A DNA stretch of 64,000 bases from Desulfoluna spongiiphila (GCF_900101345.1 NZ_FMUX01000013.1:1-64000), one strand, 5' to 3'. Numbered from the stretch's first letter, positions 1 through 8,385 are shown. Numbers and translations: made by a program. Notes: generated by a model not told the origin, from the letters alone.

Positions 1-182
1 TTTTTCTTAAGGTAGCTTTTAACCGTGTTTTTGCTGATGCCCAACTCCCGGGCAATCGTTTTTGAACCCCATCCGAGTTTTTTAAGCCGCAGTATAGCGG
101 CGACTTCATCAGGCTGTAGCATAAGGTCCTTCCTTCGTGTTGTGGAAGCAGAATGAAGAACCTTGTATCTCACATTTTCCAT
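1..182 (-). CDS. istA: IS21-family transposase IstA, N-terminal part (partial)
   Basis: About 60 residues are visible. After a short leader the protein reads MLQPDEVAAILRLKKLGWGS followed by KTIARELGISKNTVKSYLKK. This is a helix-turn-helix of the resolvase/sigma type that opens IS21 transposases and binds the IS ends. Two in-frame starts are possible, at 182 and 122. The rest of the gene, with the DDE domain and istB, lies beyond the left edge. The helix-turn-helix and the adjacent terminal repeats agree on the family. Confidence 0.75.
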   Translation of the reverse strand, partial: MENVRYKVLHSASTTRRKDLMLQPDEVAAILRLKKLGWGSKTIARELGISKNTVKSYLKK

Positions 183-253
183 GAGTCCCTCCATAGTGGG
201 AGGGGGTCAATTTTAGATGTCGTTAGGGGGGCAGTTTTACATGTCGCCTGACA
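1..253 (-). mobile_element. End of an IS21-family insertion sequence (runs off the left edge)
   Basis: The reverse strand carries the start of an IstA-like transposase. Beyond its start lies a terminal region with two tandem 19-bp copies, 24 bp apart (204-222 and 228-246, consensus GGGNCANTTTTANATGTCG). Multiple short terminal repeats are typical of IS21-family ends. Read from outside, the end begins TGTCAGGCGACATG, and the TG...CA dinucleotide suggests the boundary lies near 253. The exact boundary and the target duplication cannot be fixed because the other end is outside the window. Confidence 0.75.
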
Positions 254-366
254 TTTACTTCATAGATAAGGAGGGACGGGTGAAATATGACAGCGGCCTT
301 AGTCCCTATGGGTTTTCTCCTGAGGAACTTGAGGACGAACTTTCAAGGTATCTGCCTGGCAAATAG
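250..366 (+). pseudogene. C-terminal fragment of a redoxin/thioredoxin-fold protein cut off by the IS
   Basis: Directly at the IS boundary an open frame reads DIYFIDKEGRVKYDSGLSPY, then GFSPEELEDELSRYLPGK and a stop. The pattern 'YFIDKEGRV...GFSPEELEDEL' is the last beta-strand and helix of TlpA/ResA or AhpC/TSA-like redoxins. The fragment has no start codon and no CxxC region, so it is most simply the 3' end of a host gene whose 5' part lies on the far side of the IS. The family call rests on about 38 residues. Confidence 0.6.
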
Positions 367-1132
367 GGCTTTTGAGAGAGTGTCTGAAGCCTTCGCCCCG
401 GCAGCATGACTCTGTTACGTACGATCAGTCTTTATGTCTAAACGTAGCCCCATGAGGGGACGGGGGCTGCTGTATTTGAGCGGGCACCTGTCGCTTTGGA
501 TGGTGTGATACGGTGTTGAGTGAAAACGCCACTGGATGCCATGGTGCCATCGACTTCCGTCGTATTGGCTCCAAATATCCCCAGGATCAGCCACCAGTAC
601 CTGATACAAAAAAACAACAGCTGGGTCTTGCCTTTTTGTGTCCGGGCCCGTGGGCATGCGGCCATCGCTGGCATTGGTTCATAAAGTCTAAAAAACTCTT
701 CCGTGGGTTTTAAAATTTTGAAAGCTCAAGACGTCTTGCGTCAGATTCAGTGTGGACGCACGTCGTGGTTGAGAATTAAAGAAAGTAAAAAGAGGACAGG
801 TAACATGGGCTTGACCTCTTCTTCTTCTTGTGAAATGCTTATTACTTAAAGAGTAAAAGAATCTCTTTGCAGCCCTTTCTTTTATGGCGCATCCCATCTG
901 AGTCCCAGAAGATACCACGCAAGCGAAAAGCGTTGAGCTTTGTCGTTTCTGGATGCTCAGGACCGAAAAAGGTCAGAAGACGGCGTATCCTCTCCCCCAC
1001 CTCTTTTTTTCGGATAGCCTTCCTGTTGATGCGAAAAAAGCAGATCCGGTTCATTCTGTTACGTGTTTTTCTGGGGCATGTGCCGGGGGCTTCCCTGTCA
1101 TTTTTGCCATTACTCCATGGTTGATTAGGAAA
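367..1132. other. Gene-poor region, probably degraded sequence
   Basis: No convincing gene is visible here. One reverse-strand open frame (842-1165, about 107 codons) ends with protein-like sequence (GERIRRLLTFFGPEHPETTK and onward). It has no recognised domain and no clear ribosome binding site, so it may be a remnant. The surrounding fragments (redoxin, MalT-like) suggest the whole stretch is decaying. Confidence 0.4.
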
Positions 1133-1348
1133 ATGCAGGATGCTTTGCTGCGCACCAAACTTCAAAGGATGTCCCTTGCTCCCGATATTGTGCCGGGGAC
1201 CCGTTTGCTTTCTCTACTTGGCTATGTACGACAGCGATCGCTGGCATTGATCACCGCACCGGTCGGTTACGGAAAGAGTCCCCTTGGCAGTCGCTGGACC
1301 GAAGTCTGTGGCGGCCCTTTCGGGAGCGTATGCCACACTGAAAGGTGA
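1133..1348 (+). pseudogene. N-terminal fragment of a MalT-like LuxR-family ATP-dependent regulator
   Basis: From the ATG at 1133 (AGGA a few bases upstream) the frame reads MQDALLRTKLQRMSLAPDIV, then PGTRLLSLL and LALITAPVGYGKSPLGSRW. This is the start of large MalT/STAND LuxR regulators: LL.TKL..P, then a Walker A loop (APVGYGKS). Such proteins are about 900 residues, but this frame stops after about 71. The Walker A loop has GKSP where GKST/GKTT is expected, and sequence after the Walker motif no longer matches the family. It is a truncated remnant. Confidence 0.65.
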
Positions 1349-1563
1349 GGCGCCCGTGTTGCACAATCCCATGGCCCCTTTTTCCGGCATCGCGGACAGC
1401 ATGTGGTTTTATACACCAAAGGCCTTTGACGATTATCTGGGGCCGGACGTGTTTCCGATGGCACATGAAGCCGGTGTTTCACCGGCTTCAACACACCGGG
1501 GCGGACGGTTGTATCGATGCATTGAACAGGGCCCGCAAGTTGGGGCTCTTTCGTGCTGCCTGA
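1284..1563 (+). pseudogene. Unrecognised coding remnant, apparently frameshifted
   Basis: One frame reads LKGEAPVLHNPMAPFSGIAD then SMWFYTPKAFDDYLGPDVF and looks like real protein. After about 1470 the sense shifts to another frame reading HTGADGCIDALNRARKLGLF and a stop at 1563. The changeover coincides with a perfect palindrome at 1466-1490. I do not recognise the family. It overlaps the end of the MalT-like remnant, so at most one of the two overlapping parts is ancestral at that point. Confidence 0.35.
1466..1490. repeat. Perfect inverted repeat (11-bp arms, 3-nt loop)
   Basis: TGAAGCCGGTG-TTT-CACCGGCTTCA. The arms match perfectly. No T-tract follows, so it is not an ordinary terminator. 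It lies inside the unrecognised remnant, where the apparent reading frame changes. Confidence 0.7.
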
Positions 1564-1721
1564 ATTTTTGTTCCGCTAAGAAAAGCTTGTGTTGAGATGG
1601 TGAGCGTTTCTCGACGTTGAAAGGGGGATTTGGGGGGGCGGGTTTTAATGGTGAGTCTGGTGTGAACGGGTGCCTGGGTGGTTTCGGGCGCTATATAAAT
1701 CAATAAACGGGAGATCGATTC

Positions 1722-2834
1722 ATGTTTGGAACAAGACAGACGGGATGGTTGGTTGGAGCTTTGCTGCTGGTGACTTGTTGTTTCGCATCGGCGGAGGCAT
1801 GCACCGGTATTCGATTGATGGCAGAAGATGGATCGTGTGTTTACGGCCGCTCCATGGAGTGGGGTACCTTTGATCTGAACTCCAGGGTCGCCATTGTTCC
1901 CCGGGGGTATGCATTCAAAGGACTGACGCCTGACGGGGATAACGGCAAAATGTGGACAGGAACATACGGATTTGTCGGCCTGGACATGCTGAAAAAGGAC
2001 CTGCTTTCAGACGGCATGAATGAGAAGGGGCTTTCCGTGGGGCTCTTTTACCATCCCGGTACCGCAGAGTACGCTGCCTATGAGCGGGACAAAGCAAAAA
2101 ACACCATCACCGCCGTGGATGTGGCATCCTACATCCTTTCCCAATACGCCACCGTGGACGAGGTCAAAAAGGGGCTGGAGACGGTGCGCATCGTCCCTGT
2201 GGTGGAAGAGGCCCTGGGCATCCCCGTGGAGGCCCACTGGATCGTCACCGAACCCTCGGGCAAGTCCGTTGTCATCGAATGCCTGAAAGGCAAGACTCGC
2301 TTTTTCGACAACCCCCTGGGCGTCATCACGAACTCCCCCACCTATGACTGGCACATGACCAATCTGCGGACCTATGTGAATCTTTCTCCCGCTGCGGCTC
2401 CCCCCAAGACGGTTGAGGACCTTGATTCGACTCCCCTGGGCGGTGGTAGCGGGATGATCGGGCTGCCCGGTGATTTTACTCCGCCTTCCCGCTTTGTTCG
2501 GGCCGTGGCCTGGAGCCAGACCGCCCGGCCGACCAAGAACTCCGAAGAGACGGTTTATGAATTGTTCCGGATCCTCGACAACTTTAACCTGCCCCTGGGT
2601 TCCGCGGAAGGGTCGGACAGTGACGGGGTCAATCTCAAGGGCATGAGAAGTGCCACCCTCTGGACCACGGCCTGGGATCAGCACGAAAAAATTCTCTATT
2701 TTCATACGCAGCACAACAGGCGCGTGCGAAAAGTCGAGCTGGATCGCATTGATTTTTCAAAAAAGATGATCTGGCACGTCACCCTCGATACCAAAAAAGA
2801 GCAGGACGTCAGAGACATTACGCCGTCCGTATAG
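1722..2834 (+). CDS. Secreted linear amide C-N hydrolase (choloylglycine hydrolase / penicillin V acylase family)
   Basis: 370 residues, preceded by GGGAGA. A signal peptide (about residues 1-26) ends in ASAEA, and the next residue, Cys27, starts CTGIRLMAEDGSCVYGRSME. This is the Ntn-hydrolase arrangement in which the exposed N-terminal Cys is the nucleophile. Arg43 (family position 17) and an Asn in TNSPTYDW match known catalytic positions; position 20 is Glu46 where bile-salt hydrolases have Asp. Relatives cleave penicillin V, conjugated bile salts or N-acyl homoserine lactones, and the substrate cannot be read from sequence. It should act in the periplasm or outside the cell. It stands alone, followed by a terminator at 2920. 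Confidence 0.88.
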   Translation: MFGTRQTGWLVGALLLVTCCFASAEACTGIRLMAEDGSCVYGRSMEWGTFDLNSRVAIVPRGYAFKGLTPDGDNGKMWTGTYGFVGLDMLKKDLLSDGMNEKGLSVGLFYHPGTAEYAAYERDKAKNTITAVDVASYILSQYATVDEVKKGLETVRIVPVVEEALGIPVEAHWIVTEPSGKSVVIECLKGKTRFFDNPLGVITNSPTYDWHMTNLRTYVNLSPAAAPPKTVEDLDSTPLGGGSGMIGLPGDFTPPSRFVRAVAWSQTARPTKNSEETVYELFRILDNFNLPLGSAEGSDSDGVNLKGMRSATLWTTAWDQHEKILYFHTQHNRRVRKVELDRIDFSKKMIWHVTLDTKKEQDVRDITPSV

Positions 2835-2919
2835 GGTCGGCTTTCGCATGACAGCCGACACGGACCTGTTTATGCATCAGGTACGTTTCATCTGACTGGC
2901 CGTTGAGGGATTGGTTGCC

Positions 2920-2966
2920 GCGTGGCAACAGGGCAATTGTTTTTCGCCCTGTTGTCACGCTTTTTT
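2920..2966 (+). terminator. Rho-independent terminator after the C-N hydrolase
   Basis: A 15-bp stem (GCGTGGCAACAGGGC paired with GCCCTGTTGTCACGC, one G-T pair) closes an 11-nt loop and is followed by TTTTTT. Confidence 0.85.
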
Positions 2967-3567
2967 ATTGGGTGGAACAGATCAGGCCTTAACCCTGATG
3001 TTTTACGAGCCGGGTTCGCCCGAAGGGTAAGACAAGCGACGCGAAAATCGTGAATTGCATTGTGTGTTTTTGAGATTCCTGGGTTTTAACGGGTGAGCTA
3101 TTGTGAGCAAGGGCTGTTTCTTTGGGTTGGTGGTTTTTGCGAAATATCCCTGTTAAATCAAATAGCGCAATATGGTGTCTTTTTTATAGATGTCTGTATA
3201 GTAAATTATGGCGGGGCATGTGGATGCCTGTTTGGCTAAGAAAGCCACACGCTGAGTCTCGAAAGCTCCATTAAAAGGGGGTGTGTCCCTGATGCTATTC
3301 GATGGGGGGCAGCACTGGCGGGGTGATGTTTCTTTGTGTTTTTGTTGAGTAAAAAAAATATATCTGTCGTTGACATGTCAGAGTAATTGTCGCATAGGTG
3401 TGGACTGTTGTTGAGAGGAGTATTTCAGGGTATGGAAGGTGCCGTACTTTACTGCCGTGTGAGAAAAATCATGGGGTCGGCAGGCCGGTGCTCTCCTTGT
3501 ATATGGTCTGTGTGACGTGTGCCCGGGTGTACACGTTGATGTCAAACGTCTATGGAGCATGGTTGTG
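2967..3567. other. 600-bp intergenic region with a candidate promoter
   Basis: No gene is supported here. A sigma70-like promoter for the downstream gene may be TTGACA at 3370-3375, a 17-bp spacer, and CATAGG at 3393-3398, which would leave a leader of about 165 nt. The -10 match is poor. The rest is unremarkable A/T-rich sequence. Confidence 0.35.
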
Positions 3568-4428
3568 ATGAAACGATTTCGGTTGATGTGTTTGTTTGCG
3601 GTGTTCGTTCTTTTGGTTCCCGGTATCTCAAGCGCCAAAAATTCAGAGTGTACCTATAAATTAGTGGCCGGCACCGTATACGCTGCCGGATTTGAGTACA
3701 ATGATGATCAAGATATCTACATGACAAGGCACCACGCCCTCCAGCGCAAGTTCGGTTACAACAACATTTACGACAAATGCGCGGCACCTCTGGGGATGGT
3801 CATTGATGTGGAGCCGGTACGTTTTGAATACGACGGCCGGGGGTACATGGTTGAACTCTGGAAGGGGCAGTATTTTTCGGCCATCGGGGCGGAAATAGGA
3901 TTTTACGTGGGCACAAGGCTGAATATCGCCGGGGAAGACCATTATCGATGCGCCGACACCGAAGAGGAACTCGACATCGCCTTTACCATGAAGAACCGGG
4001 GTCTCCCCGAATACTCGGTGAGCGGACGTCACTGGTGGCTGACCGGATTCAAGCCCGGTGTGTTTGCCCGCCCCGACCAGCTGACCCTTGAAGACATCGA
4101 GATCACGTTTCACTCGGAGGGCATGGCCGAAGCCTTTTCAGAGGCTCTCTACAGGCTTGGGTACAGCGATGCAGGGGATCAGGTCTGGTGTGAGGGAAAA
4201 ACCGTGGGGTTTGTTTTTTCAACCCCCAGAAATCCCCAACCCTGGGATCAGGACAAGCTGGATATCGTTCTGGCCGCAAACGAGATTCGTGTTGCAGGCC
4301 TGATAAATTTCAAGGAGGCTTTCGGACTTGAGAATTTCAGCCCGGAAAGCCTTGCCGAAGCCCTGAGCAGGGATTTCTGGACCGGGATACTTCTGTACAA
4401 TCAGATCAAAAAAATCTTTTCTGATTAA
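3568..4428 (+). CDS. Exported DUF4474-domain protein
   Basis: 286 residues from ATG 3568 (GGAG at 3554-3557, 10 nt upstream; ATG 3559 is an alternative). A signal peptide (MKRFRLMCLFAVFVLLVPGI, cleavage after SSA) precedes the mature protein. The block GFEYNDDQDIYMTRHHALQR, KFGYNNIYDK and the following VEPVRFEYDGRGYMVELWKG matches DUF4474, a domain usually seen in secreted proteins of unknown function. The second half ('WWLTGFKPGVFARPDQL') continues without a second recognised domain. The gene is monocistronic in appearance. Confidence 0.7.
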   Translation: MKRFRLMCLFAVFVLLVPGISSAKNSECTYKLVAGTVYAAGFEYNDDQDIYMTRHHALQRKFGYNNIYDKCAAPLGMVIDVEPVRFEYDGRGYMVELWKGQYFSAIGAEIGFYVGTRLNIAGEDHYRCADTEEELDIAFTMKNRGLPEYSVSGRHWWLTGFKPGVFARPDQLTLEDIEITFHSEGMAEAFSEALYRLGYSDAGDQVWCEGKTVGFVFSTPRNPQPWDQDKLDIVLAANEIRVAGLINFKEAFGLENFSPESLAEALSRDFWTGILLYNQIKKIFSD

Positions 4429-4707
4429 TCAGTAGAAAATTGTCTCCATAGCCCCATGGTACAAAGCATCAGGAAGCCGGAGTACGGGAAGACCGTGCTC
4501 CGGCTTTACTTGTCTGGTGGTGCTGTGCCATGGGTGGCAATGGCTCCTGGGGCTTGTTTTTTTAAAGGATAACGGCTTTTTTAATGAGTAATCATTTTCT
4601 CCTATGAAAAAAGTGTACGACGTGTATCTTGGTGAACAGACGGATGTGTTTTTGCTCTGATGCCCACAAGAACCGTTTTTCCTTAAGTCGTGAAAGGAGA
4701 ATACCAA

Positions 4708-5280
4708 GTGAAAATTGTCTGCCTGACGGGAAGCCCGAGGTACCATGGAAACAGTACAGCCATAGCAAAACGATTCATGGAAACAGCGGATAAACATGGG
4801 GCCGATACGACGACCTATGCCCTCAACAAGCTGACGTACAAAGGGTGCCAGGCCTGCATGGGGTGCAAGACCAAAGCCGACTCATGTGTCCTTGGCGATG
4901 ATATGAAACAGGTCCTGGACGATGTCTCCACAGCCGATGTGCTGGTCATGGCATCCCCAATTTACTACGGGGATGTGACGTCCCAGATGAAGGCCTTTAT
5001 GGACCGCACCTACTCTTTTTATGTCCCTGAGTTTCACACCAAGGCAAGGCCGAGCAGGCTGGCCTCCGGTAAAAAATTCGTCATGATTTCGACCCAGGGG
5101 CAACCGGATGAAAACATGTTTGCCGATGTCTTTCCCAAATACCATTTCTTTTTCCAAACCCATGGGTTCAAAGAAGGGTACTCGATTCGAGGGTGCGGCC
5201 TTACCCGTCCCGATGATGTAATGAGCCGCCAAGAGATCCTGGCGAAGGCTGAAGAGCTTGCCGGGGTGTTGGTGGGTTGA
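4708..5280 (+). CDS. Flavodoxin-fold NADPH-dependent FMN reductase, iron-sulfur flavoprotein type
   Basis: 190 residues from GTG 4708, chosen because AGGAGA (4695-4700) sits 7 nt upstream; an in-frame GTG at 4690 lacks a site. The N-terminus VKIVCLTGSPRYHGNSTAIA is the FMN-phosphate loop of the NADPH-dependent FMN reductase superfamily. It is followed by a compact cysteine cluster, CQACMGCKTKADSC (CX2CX2CX6C), as in iron-sulfur flavoproteins, which carry a 4Fe-4S cluster beside FMN and act in redox stress of anaerobes. SPIYYGDVTSQMKAFMDR is the second flavin loop. It lies just before fosX and the cupin, in the same direction with a 42-bp gap, so it may be cotranscribed. Confidence 0.82.
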   Translation: MKIVCLTGSPRYHGNSTAIAKRFMETADKHGADTTTYALNKLTYKGCQACMGCKTKADSCVLGDDMKQVLDDVSTADVLVMASPIYYGDVTSQMKAFMDRTYSFYVPEFHTKARPSRLASGKKFVMISTQGQPDENMFADVFPKYHFFFQTHGFKEGYSIRGCGLTRPDDVMSRQEILAKAEELAGVLVG

Positions 5281-5322
5281 GCCTGGAGCCGAGAGGAACA
5301 ACCCTTTGTGTGGATCGCATAA

Positions 5323-5739
5323 ATGATTGAATCCGTAAGTCATATAACGTTTGTTGTTTCGGACCTCGAACGGATGTCGCACTTTCTGGTGGCGATATTT
5401 GACGCCGAAGAAATCTACGACAGCAACGGGCAGGAATTCTCTCTTTCCAAAGAGCGTTTTTTTTTGATCAATGGCCTCTGGGTCGCGATCATGGAGGGGA
5501 GCCCCATATCCGAAAGGTCATACAACCATGTTGCCTTCAAGGTGGCTGATGCAGATTTTGATCTGTACGTGAAGCGCGTACGCGTTCTTGGGGTGGACAT
5601 ATTGAAAGGCCGGGATCGGGTTGCGGGAGAGGGAAGGTCACTTTATTTTTTCGACCATGACAACCACCTTTTTGAAATACATACAGAAACGCTGAATCAA
5701 CGTTTGGTATCATACGAGCAGATGAGATCTGACGTATAA
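5323..5739 (+). CDS. fosX: FosX-type fosfomycin epoxide hydrolase (VOC superfamily)
   Basis: 138 residues. The sequence matches FosX across its whole length: MIESVSHITFVVSDLER, FSLSKERFFLINGLW, YNHVAFKV, GEGRSLYFFDHDNHLFEIH. The metal ligands fall at the expected numbers, His7, His69 and Glu118, and the general base Glu44, which distinguishes FosX hydrolases from the thiol transferases FosA/FosB, is present. FosX uses Mn2+ and water to open the fosfomycin epoxide in the cytoplasm. The gene lies between a flavoprotein and a cupin. No mobile element flanks it closely, so it may be intrinsic. Confidence 0.9.
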   Translation: MIESVSHITFVVSDLERMSHFLVAIFDAEEIYDSNGQEFSLSKERFFLINGLWVAIMEGSPISERSYNHVAFKVADADFDLYVKRVRVLGVDILKGRDRVAGEGRSLYFFDHDNHLFEIHTETLNQRLVSYEQMRSDV

Positions 5740-5756
5740 ATGAATAAGGTTATCGG

Positions 5757-6116
5757 ATGAACCCTGTGGATTTAAGTGAAAAATTTTCCCTTTTTGATGA
5801 ATTCTGGAAACCGAAAATCGTGGCGGAACTCAACGGGCAGTACGTCAAACTCGCCAAATTAAAAGGGGCGTTTGTCTGGCACCAACACGAGCATGAGGAC
5901 GAGCTTTTCATGGTTGTAAAGGGCCGGTTGACCATTCAATTAAGGGATCGAGTCATCGATCTGACCGAAGGGCAGTTTTTTGTGATCCCCCGTGGCGTGG
6001 ACCATCTGCCGGTTGCCGAAGAGGAATGCCATGTCATGCTTTTTGAGCCCAAAACGGTCCTCAACACCGGGAATGTGAAAAATGAACGAACCGTTGAGAC
6101 CTTGGAAAGGCTGTAA
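5757..6116 (+). CDS. Small cupin-domain protein
   Basis: 119 residues, 17 bp after fosX. The single cupin has motif 1 as FVWHQHEHEDELFMVVKGRL (metal-type H-x-H-x3-E) and motif 2 as GQFFVIPRGVDHLPVAEEEC (conserved His in VDHLP). Such mono-cupins bind a divalent metal and act as sugar isomerases, dioxygenases or sensors. Nothing here narrows the substrate. Close spacing suggests an operon with fosX and the DUF1287 gene, which starts 3 bp after its stop. Confidence 0.8.
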   Translation: MNPVDLSEKFSLFDEFWKPKIVAELNGQYVKLAKLKGAFVWHQHEHEDELFMVVKGRLTIQLRDRVIDLTEGQFFVIPRGVDHLPVAEEECHVMLFEPKTVLNTGNVKNERTVETLERL

Positions 6117-6118
6117 GC

Positions 6119-6799
6119 ATGCAAGATGGTATTCGTATCAAGACATATCTGTCGGTTCTTTTTTTGTTTCTTGTTTTTACGGCGGATGGGATGGCCGGAC
6201 CCGTGGACGACATGCTTGCCGGGGCCTATGGGGAGATCGCAAACAAGACGGCGTACAACACGGAGATGTTGACCCGCTATTTTCCTCCCACCTTCAAGGG
6301 GGGAGAAGACACGGGGGCCCCGGTGTATCCCGGGGGCGATGTCAACCCCGGGGAAGGGGTCTGCGCGGATCTGGTGGTGCGAGCCCTTCGGCACGGGGGC
6401 GTTGACCTGCAGAAGGCTGTCCATGAGGATGTGGCGGCCCACAAGGGGGACTACGGCGTCAAGACCCCCGACAGATACAGCGACCACAGGCGGGTCTGGA
6501 TCCTTCGGACCTTTTTTAAGCGGCAGTGGGCATCCCTTTCAACGGATCTGAAAAATCCCGGCGACTGGCAGCCCGGGGATGTCGTGATCTGGCACACGGG
6601 GTCGAAGAAGCATCTTCACATCGGCATGGCAGGCAATAAAAAACGCCGGGACGGGTTTCCATACGTTATTCACAACATGCGCTACGTTCCCTGTGTATCT
6701 GCAGGAGTCACCCTGGAGGAGGATGTTCTTGAAGGCATTTCGTTTCTGGGGATTTCGGTGCGAAAGTGGCAGGTCATCGGCCATTATCGACTTAAGTGA
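6119..6799 (+). CDS. Exported DUF1287 protein (NlpC/P60-like fold)
   Basis: 226 residues with an N-terminal signal segment (about residues 8-26, ending GMAG). The DUF1287 core is clear: YPGGDVNPGEGVCADLVVRA, LQKAVHEDV, the TPDRYSDHRR stretch, DWQPGDVVIWHT, and later HLHIGM and YVIHNM. Cys82 with His167 or His185 are candidates for a Cys-His catalytic pair, as in NlpC/P60-type peptidases; this is inference from the family fold. It starts 3 bp after the cupin gene, so the two are probably translated from one message. Confidence 0.8.
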   Translation: MQDGIRIKTYLSVLFLFLVFTADGMAGPVDDMLAGAYGEIANKTAYNTEMLTRYFPPTFKGGEDTGAPVYPGGDVNPGEGVCADLVVRALRHGGVDLQKAVHEDVAAHKGDYGVKTPDRYSDHRRVWILRTFFKRQWASLSTDLKNPGDWQPGDVVIWHTGSKKHLHIGMAGNKKRRDGFPYVIHNMRYVPCVSAGVTLEEDVLEGISFLGISVRKWQVIGHYRLK

Positions 6800-6834
6800 C
6801 GACATCTATCCTGACACAGGGGTGAGAAGCCACC

Positions 6835-8076
6835 ATGACACATCCACGGAGCCATAGACGATTTGCCCTTGCGGCCACGGCGTGCTTTGTTGTCTTGTTT
6901 TGTGCCGGGGCCTCTGGGGCTGGGGATTCCTCCTCCCAGGGCAAACTGTTTGCGGAGATTACCGGCATCGTGGAGACGCATTTTTTTGATCCCCACCGCA
7001 TCGATCAGAGGTTTCCGGTTATTAAAGAGCACTACCGGCCGCAGATCCTGGGTGCTTCCCCCGAGGCGGTTCCCCGTCTTGTCAACGCCATGCTGGGTGA
7101 ACTCAACGCCTCCCATACCAGCTATTTAACGCCGGATGATCCCGAGTATTACTACCTGGCCGCACTTTTTTCCAGGATACCGGAGATCGGGGCCCTGTTC
7201 CCCCACAAGGGGGTGATCTACCCCACGGTTGGGGTCTTTACCCAACGGGTCAAAGGGCGGTTCCATGTGGTGTCCCTCCTTGCCGGGGGCGCCGCTGAAA
7301 AAGCCGGGATTTTAAAGGGCGACGAGATCCTCTCCGTGAACGGCGAGTCGTTTACCCCAGTTGCATCCTTAAGGCCCCTGGTGGGAACCGATGCCGTGTT
7401 TGAGGTGAGGCGAGAAGAAGGCACGGCACCATTTTCGGTGACGATGCAGCCGGTGCTCATGAATCCCAAAGAGGAGATGCTGGCGGCGCAGAAGGTCAGC
7501 GTTCGCGTGATGGAAAAAGGCGGTCGGCGTATCGGGTATATCCATATCTATTCCTACGCCGGGGAAGAGTACCACAAGGCCCTGCGAGACGCCCTGGCCT
7601 GGGGCCCGCTGAAAGATGCCGATGCCTTGATCATCGATCTGCGTTATGGCCTTGGAGGGGCGTGGCCCTCGTACCTCAACATCTTTAACCGAAACATTCC
7701 GGTGCTGGAGGTCATCGACAGGAAGGGGAACAGAAACAGGGTGGACACCCAGTGGCGCAAGCCCGCAGTCTACCTTGTGAACGGTTACACCCGCAGCGGC
7801 AAGGAGCTTTTGGCCTTTGGCGCAAAAAAATACGGCGCGCCCACGGTCATCGGGGAGCGCACGGCAGGTCAGAGCCTGGCAGGACGACTGTTTCCGCTTT
7901 CCAACAAAGCCCTTCTTTTTCTTGCCGTCCAGGGATGCCGCATCGACGGGGTTGACCTGGAAGGAGTCGGGGTGGAGCCGGATATCGAGGTCCCCTTTGA
8001 GGTTCCCTATTGTAGCGGTCAGGACGCCCAACACCATAAGGCTGTCGAGCACCTCTTGAACCAGCTCCCGGATTAG
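6835..8076 (+). CDS. Exported S41-family (C-terminal processing) peptidase with PDZ domain, catalytic Lys replaced
   Basis: 413 residues. A signal peptide (to about residue 28) is followed by a helical N-terminal region (HFFDPHRI ... LNASHTSYLTPDD), a PDZ domain (about 150-215, LLAGGAAEKAGILKGDEILS) and the S41 core (about 230-395: RIGYIHIYSYAGEEY, DALIIDLRYGLGGAW). The Ser of VNGYTRSGKE (Ser321) sits where CtpA/Prc have the nucleophile. The residue 25 positions on, normally the Lys base, is Gln346 in GERTAGQS. The enzyme may use another base, as tricorn-type S41 members do, or may be inactive. It follows DUF1287 by 35 bp, so a cell-envelope operon is plausible. Confidence 0.8.
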   Translation: MTHPRSHRRFALAATACFVVLFCAGASGAGDSSSQGKLFAEITGIVETHFFDPHRIDQRFPVIKEHYRPQILGASPEAVPRLVNAMLGELNASHTSYLTPDDPEYYYLAALFSRIPEIGALFPHKGVIYPTVGVFTQRVKGRFHVVSLLAGGAAEKAGILKGDEILSVNGESFTPVASLRPLVGTDAVFEVRREEGTAPFSVTMQPVLMNPKEEMLAAQKVSVRVMEKGGRRIGYIHIYSYAGEEYHKALRDALAWGPLKDADALIIDLRYGLGGAWPSYLNIFNRNIPVLEVIDRKGNRNRVDTQWRKPAVYLVNGYTRSGKELLAFGAKKYGAPTVIGERTAGQSLAGRLFPLSNKALLFLAVQGCRIDGVDLEGVGVEPDIEVPFEVPYCSGQDAQHHKAVEHLLNQLPD

Positions 8077-8110
8077 GGACGGGATAAAAATAAAACATAC
8101 AAAAAGCGAT

Positions 8111-8201
8111 GCCTTCGGCGGCAAGGTGAGCCACCTTGAAAGCTGTTTGCCGCTGTGCTTTAACCCTCGTCCCTCGGATTAAAGCACAGCGGCATTTTTT
8201 T
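8111..8201 (+). repeat. Composite palindromic repeat, short copy acting as a terminator
   Basis: The copy has the left end GCCTTCGGCGG, a small hairpin AAGGTG-AGC-CACCTT, then perfect 16-bp arms TGCCGCTGTGCTTTAA (8148-8163) and TTAAAGCACAGCGGCA (8179-8194) around the core CCCTCGTCCCTCGGA. TTTTTTT follows, so this copy could terminate the S41 gene. It belongs to the family described at 13885-14054. Confidence 0.8.
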
Positions 8202-8385
8202 GATTGAGCCCTTAGTCGGTGTCGGATTTTCGTGCGATATTCGGTGCGTACGATGCATCCATGATATCGGTCTTCGGCCACCCTCATGGTATGAAAACGG
8301 TTTCAGCCCAGTCCCTTTACCCGGCAAACGATGCTATCGACCGTTTGCGATCATACGAAATCGTACGTACGACCTCACCTTGGAG

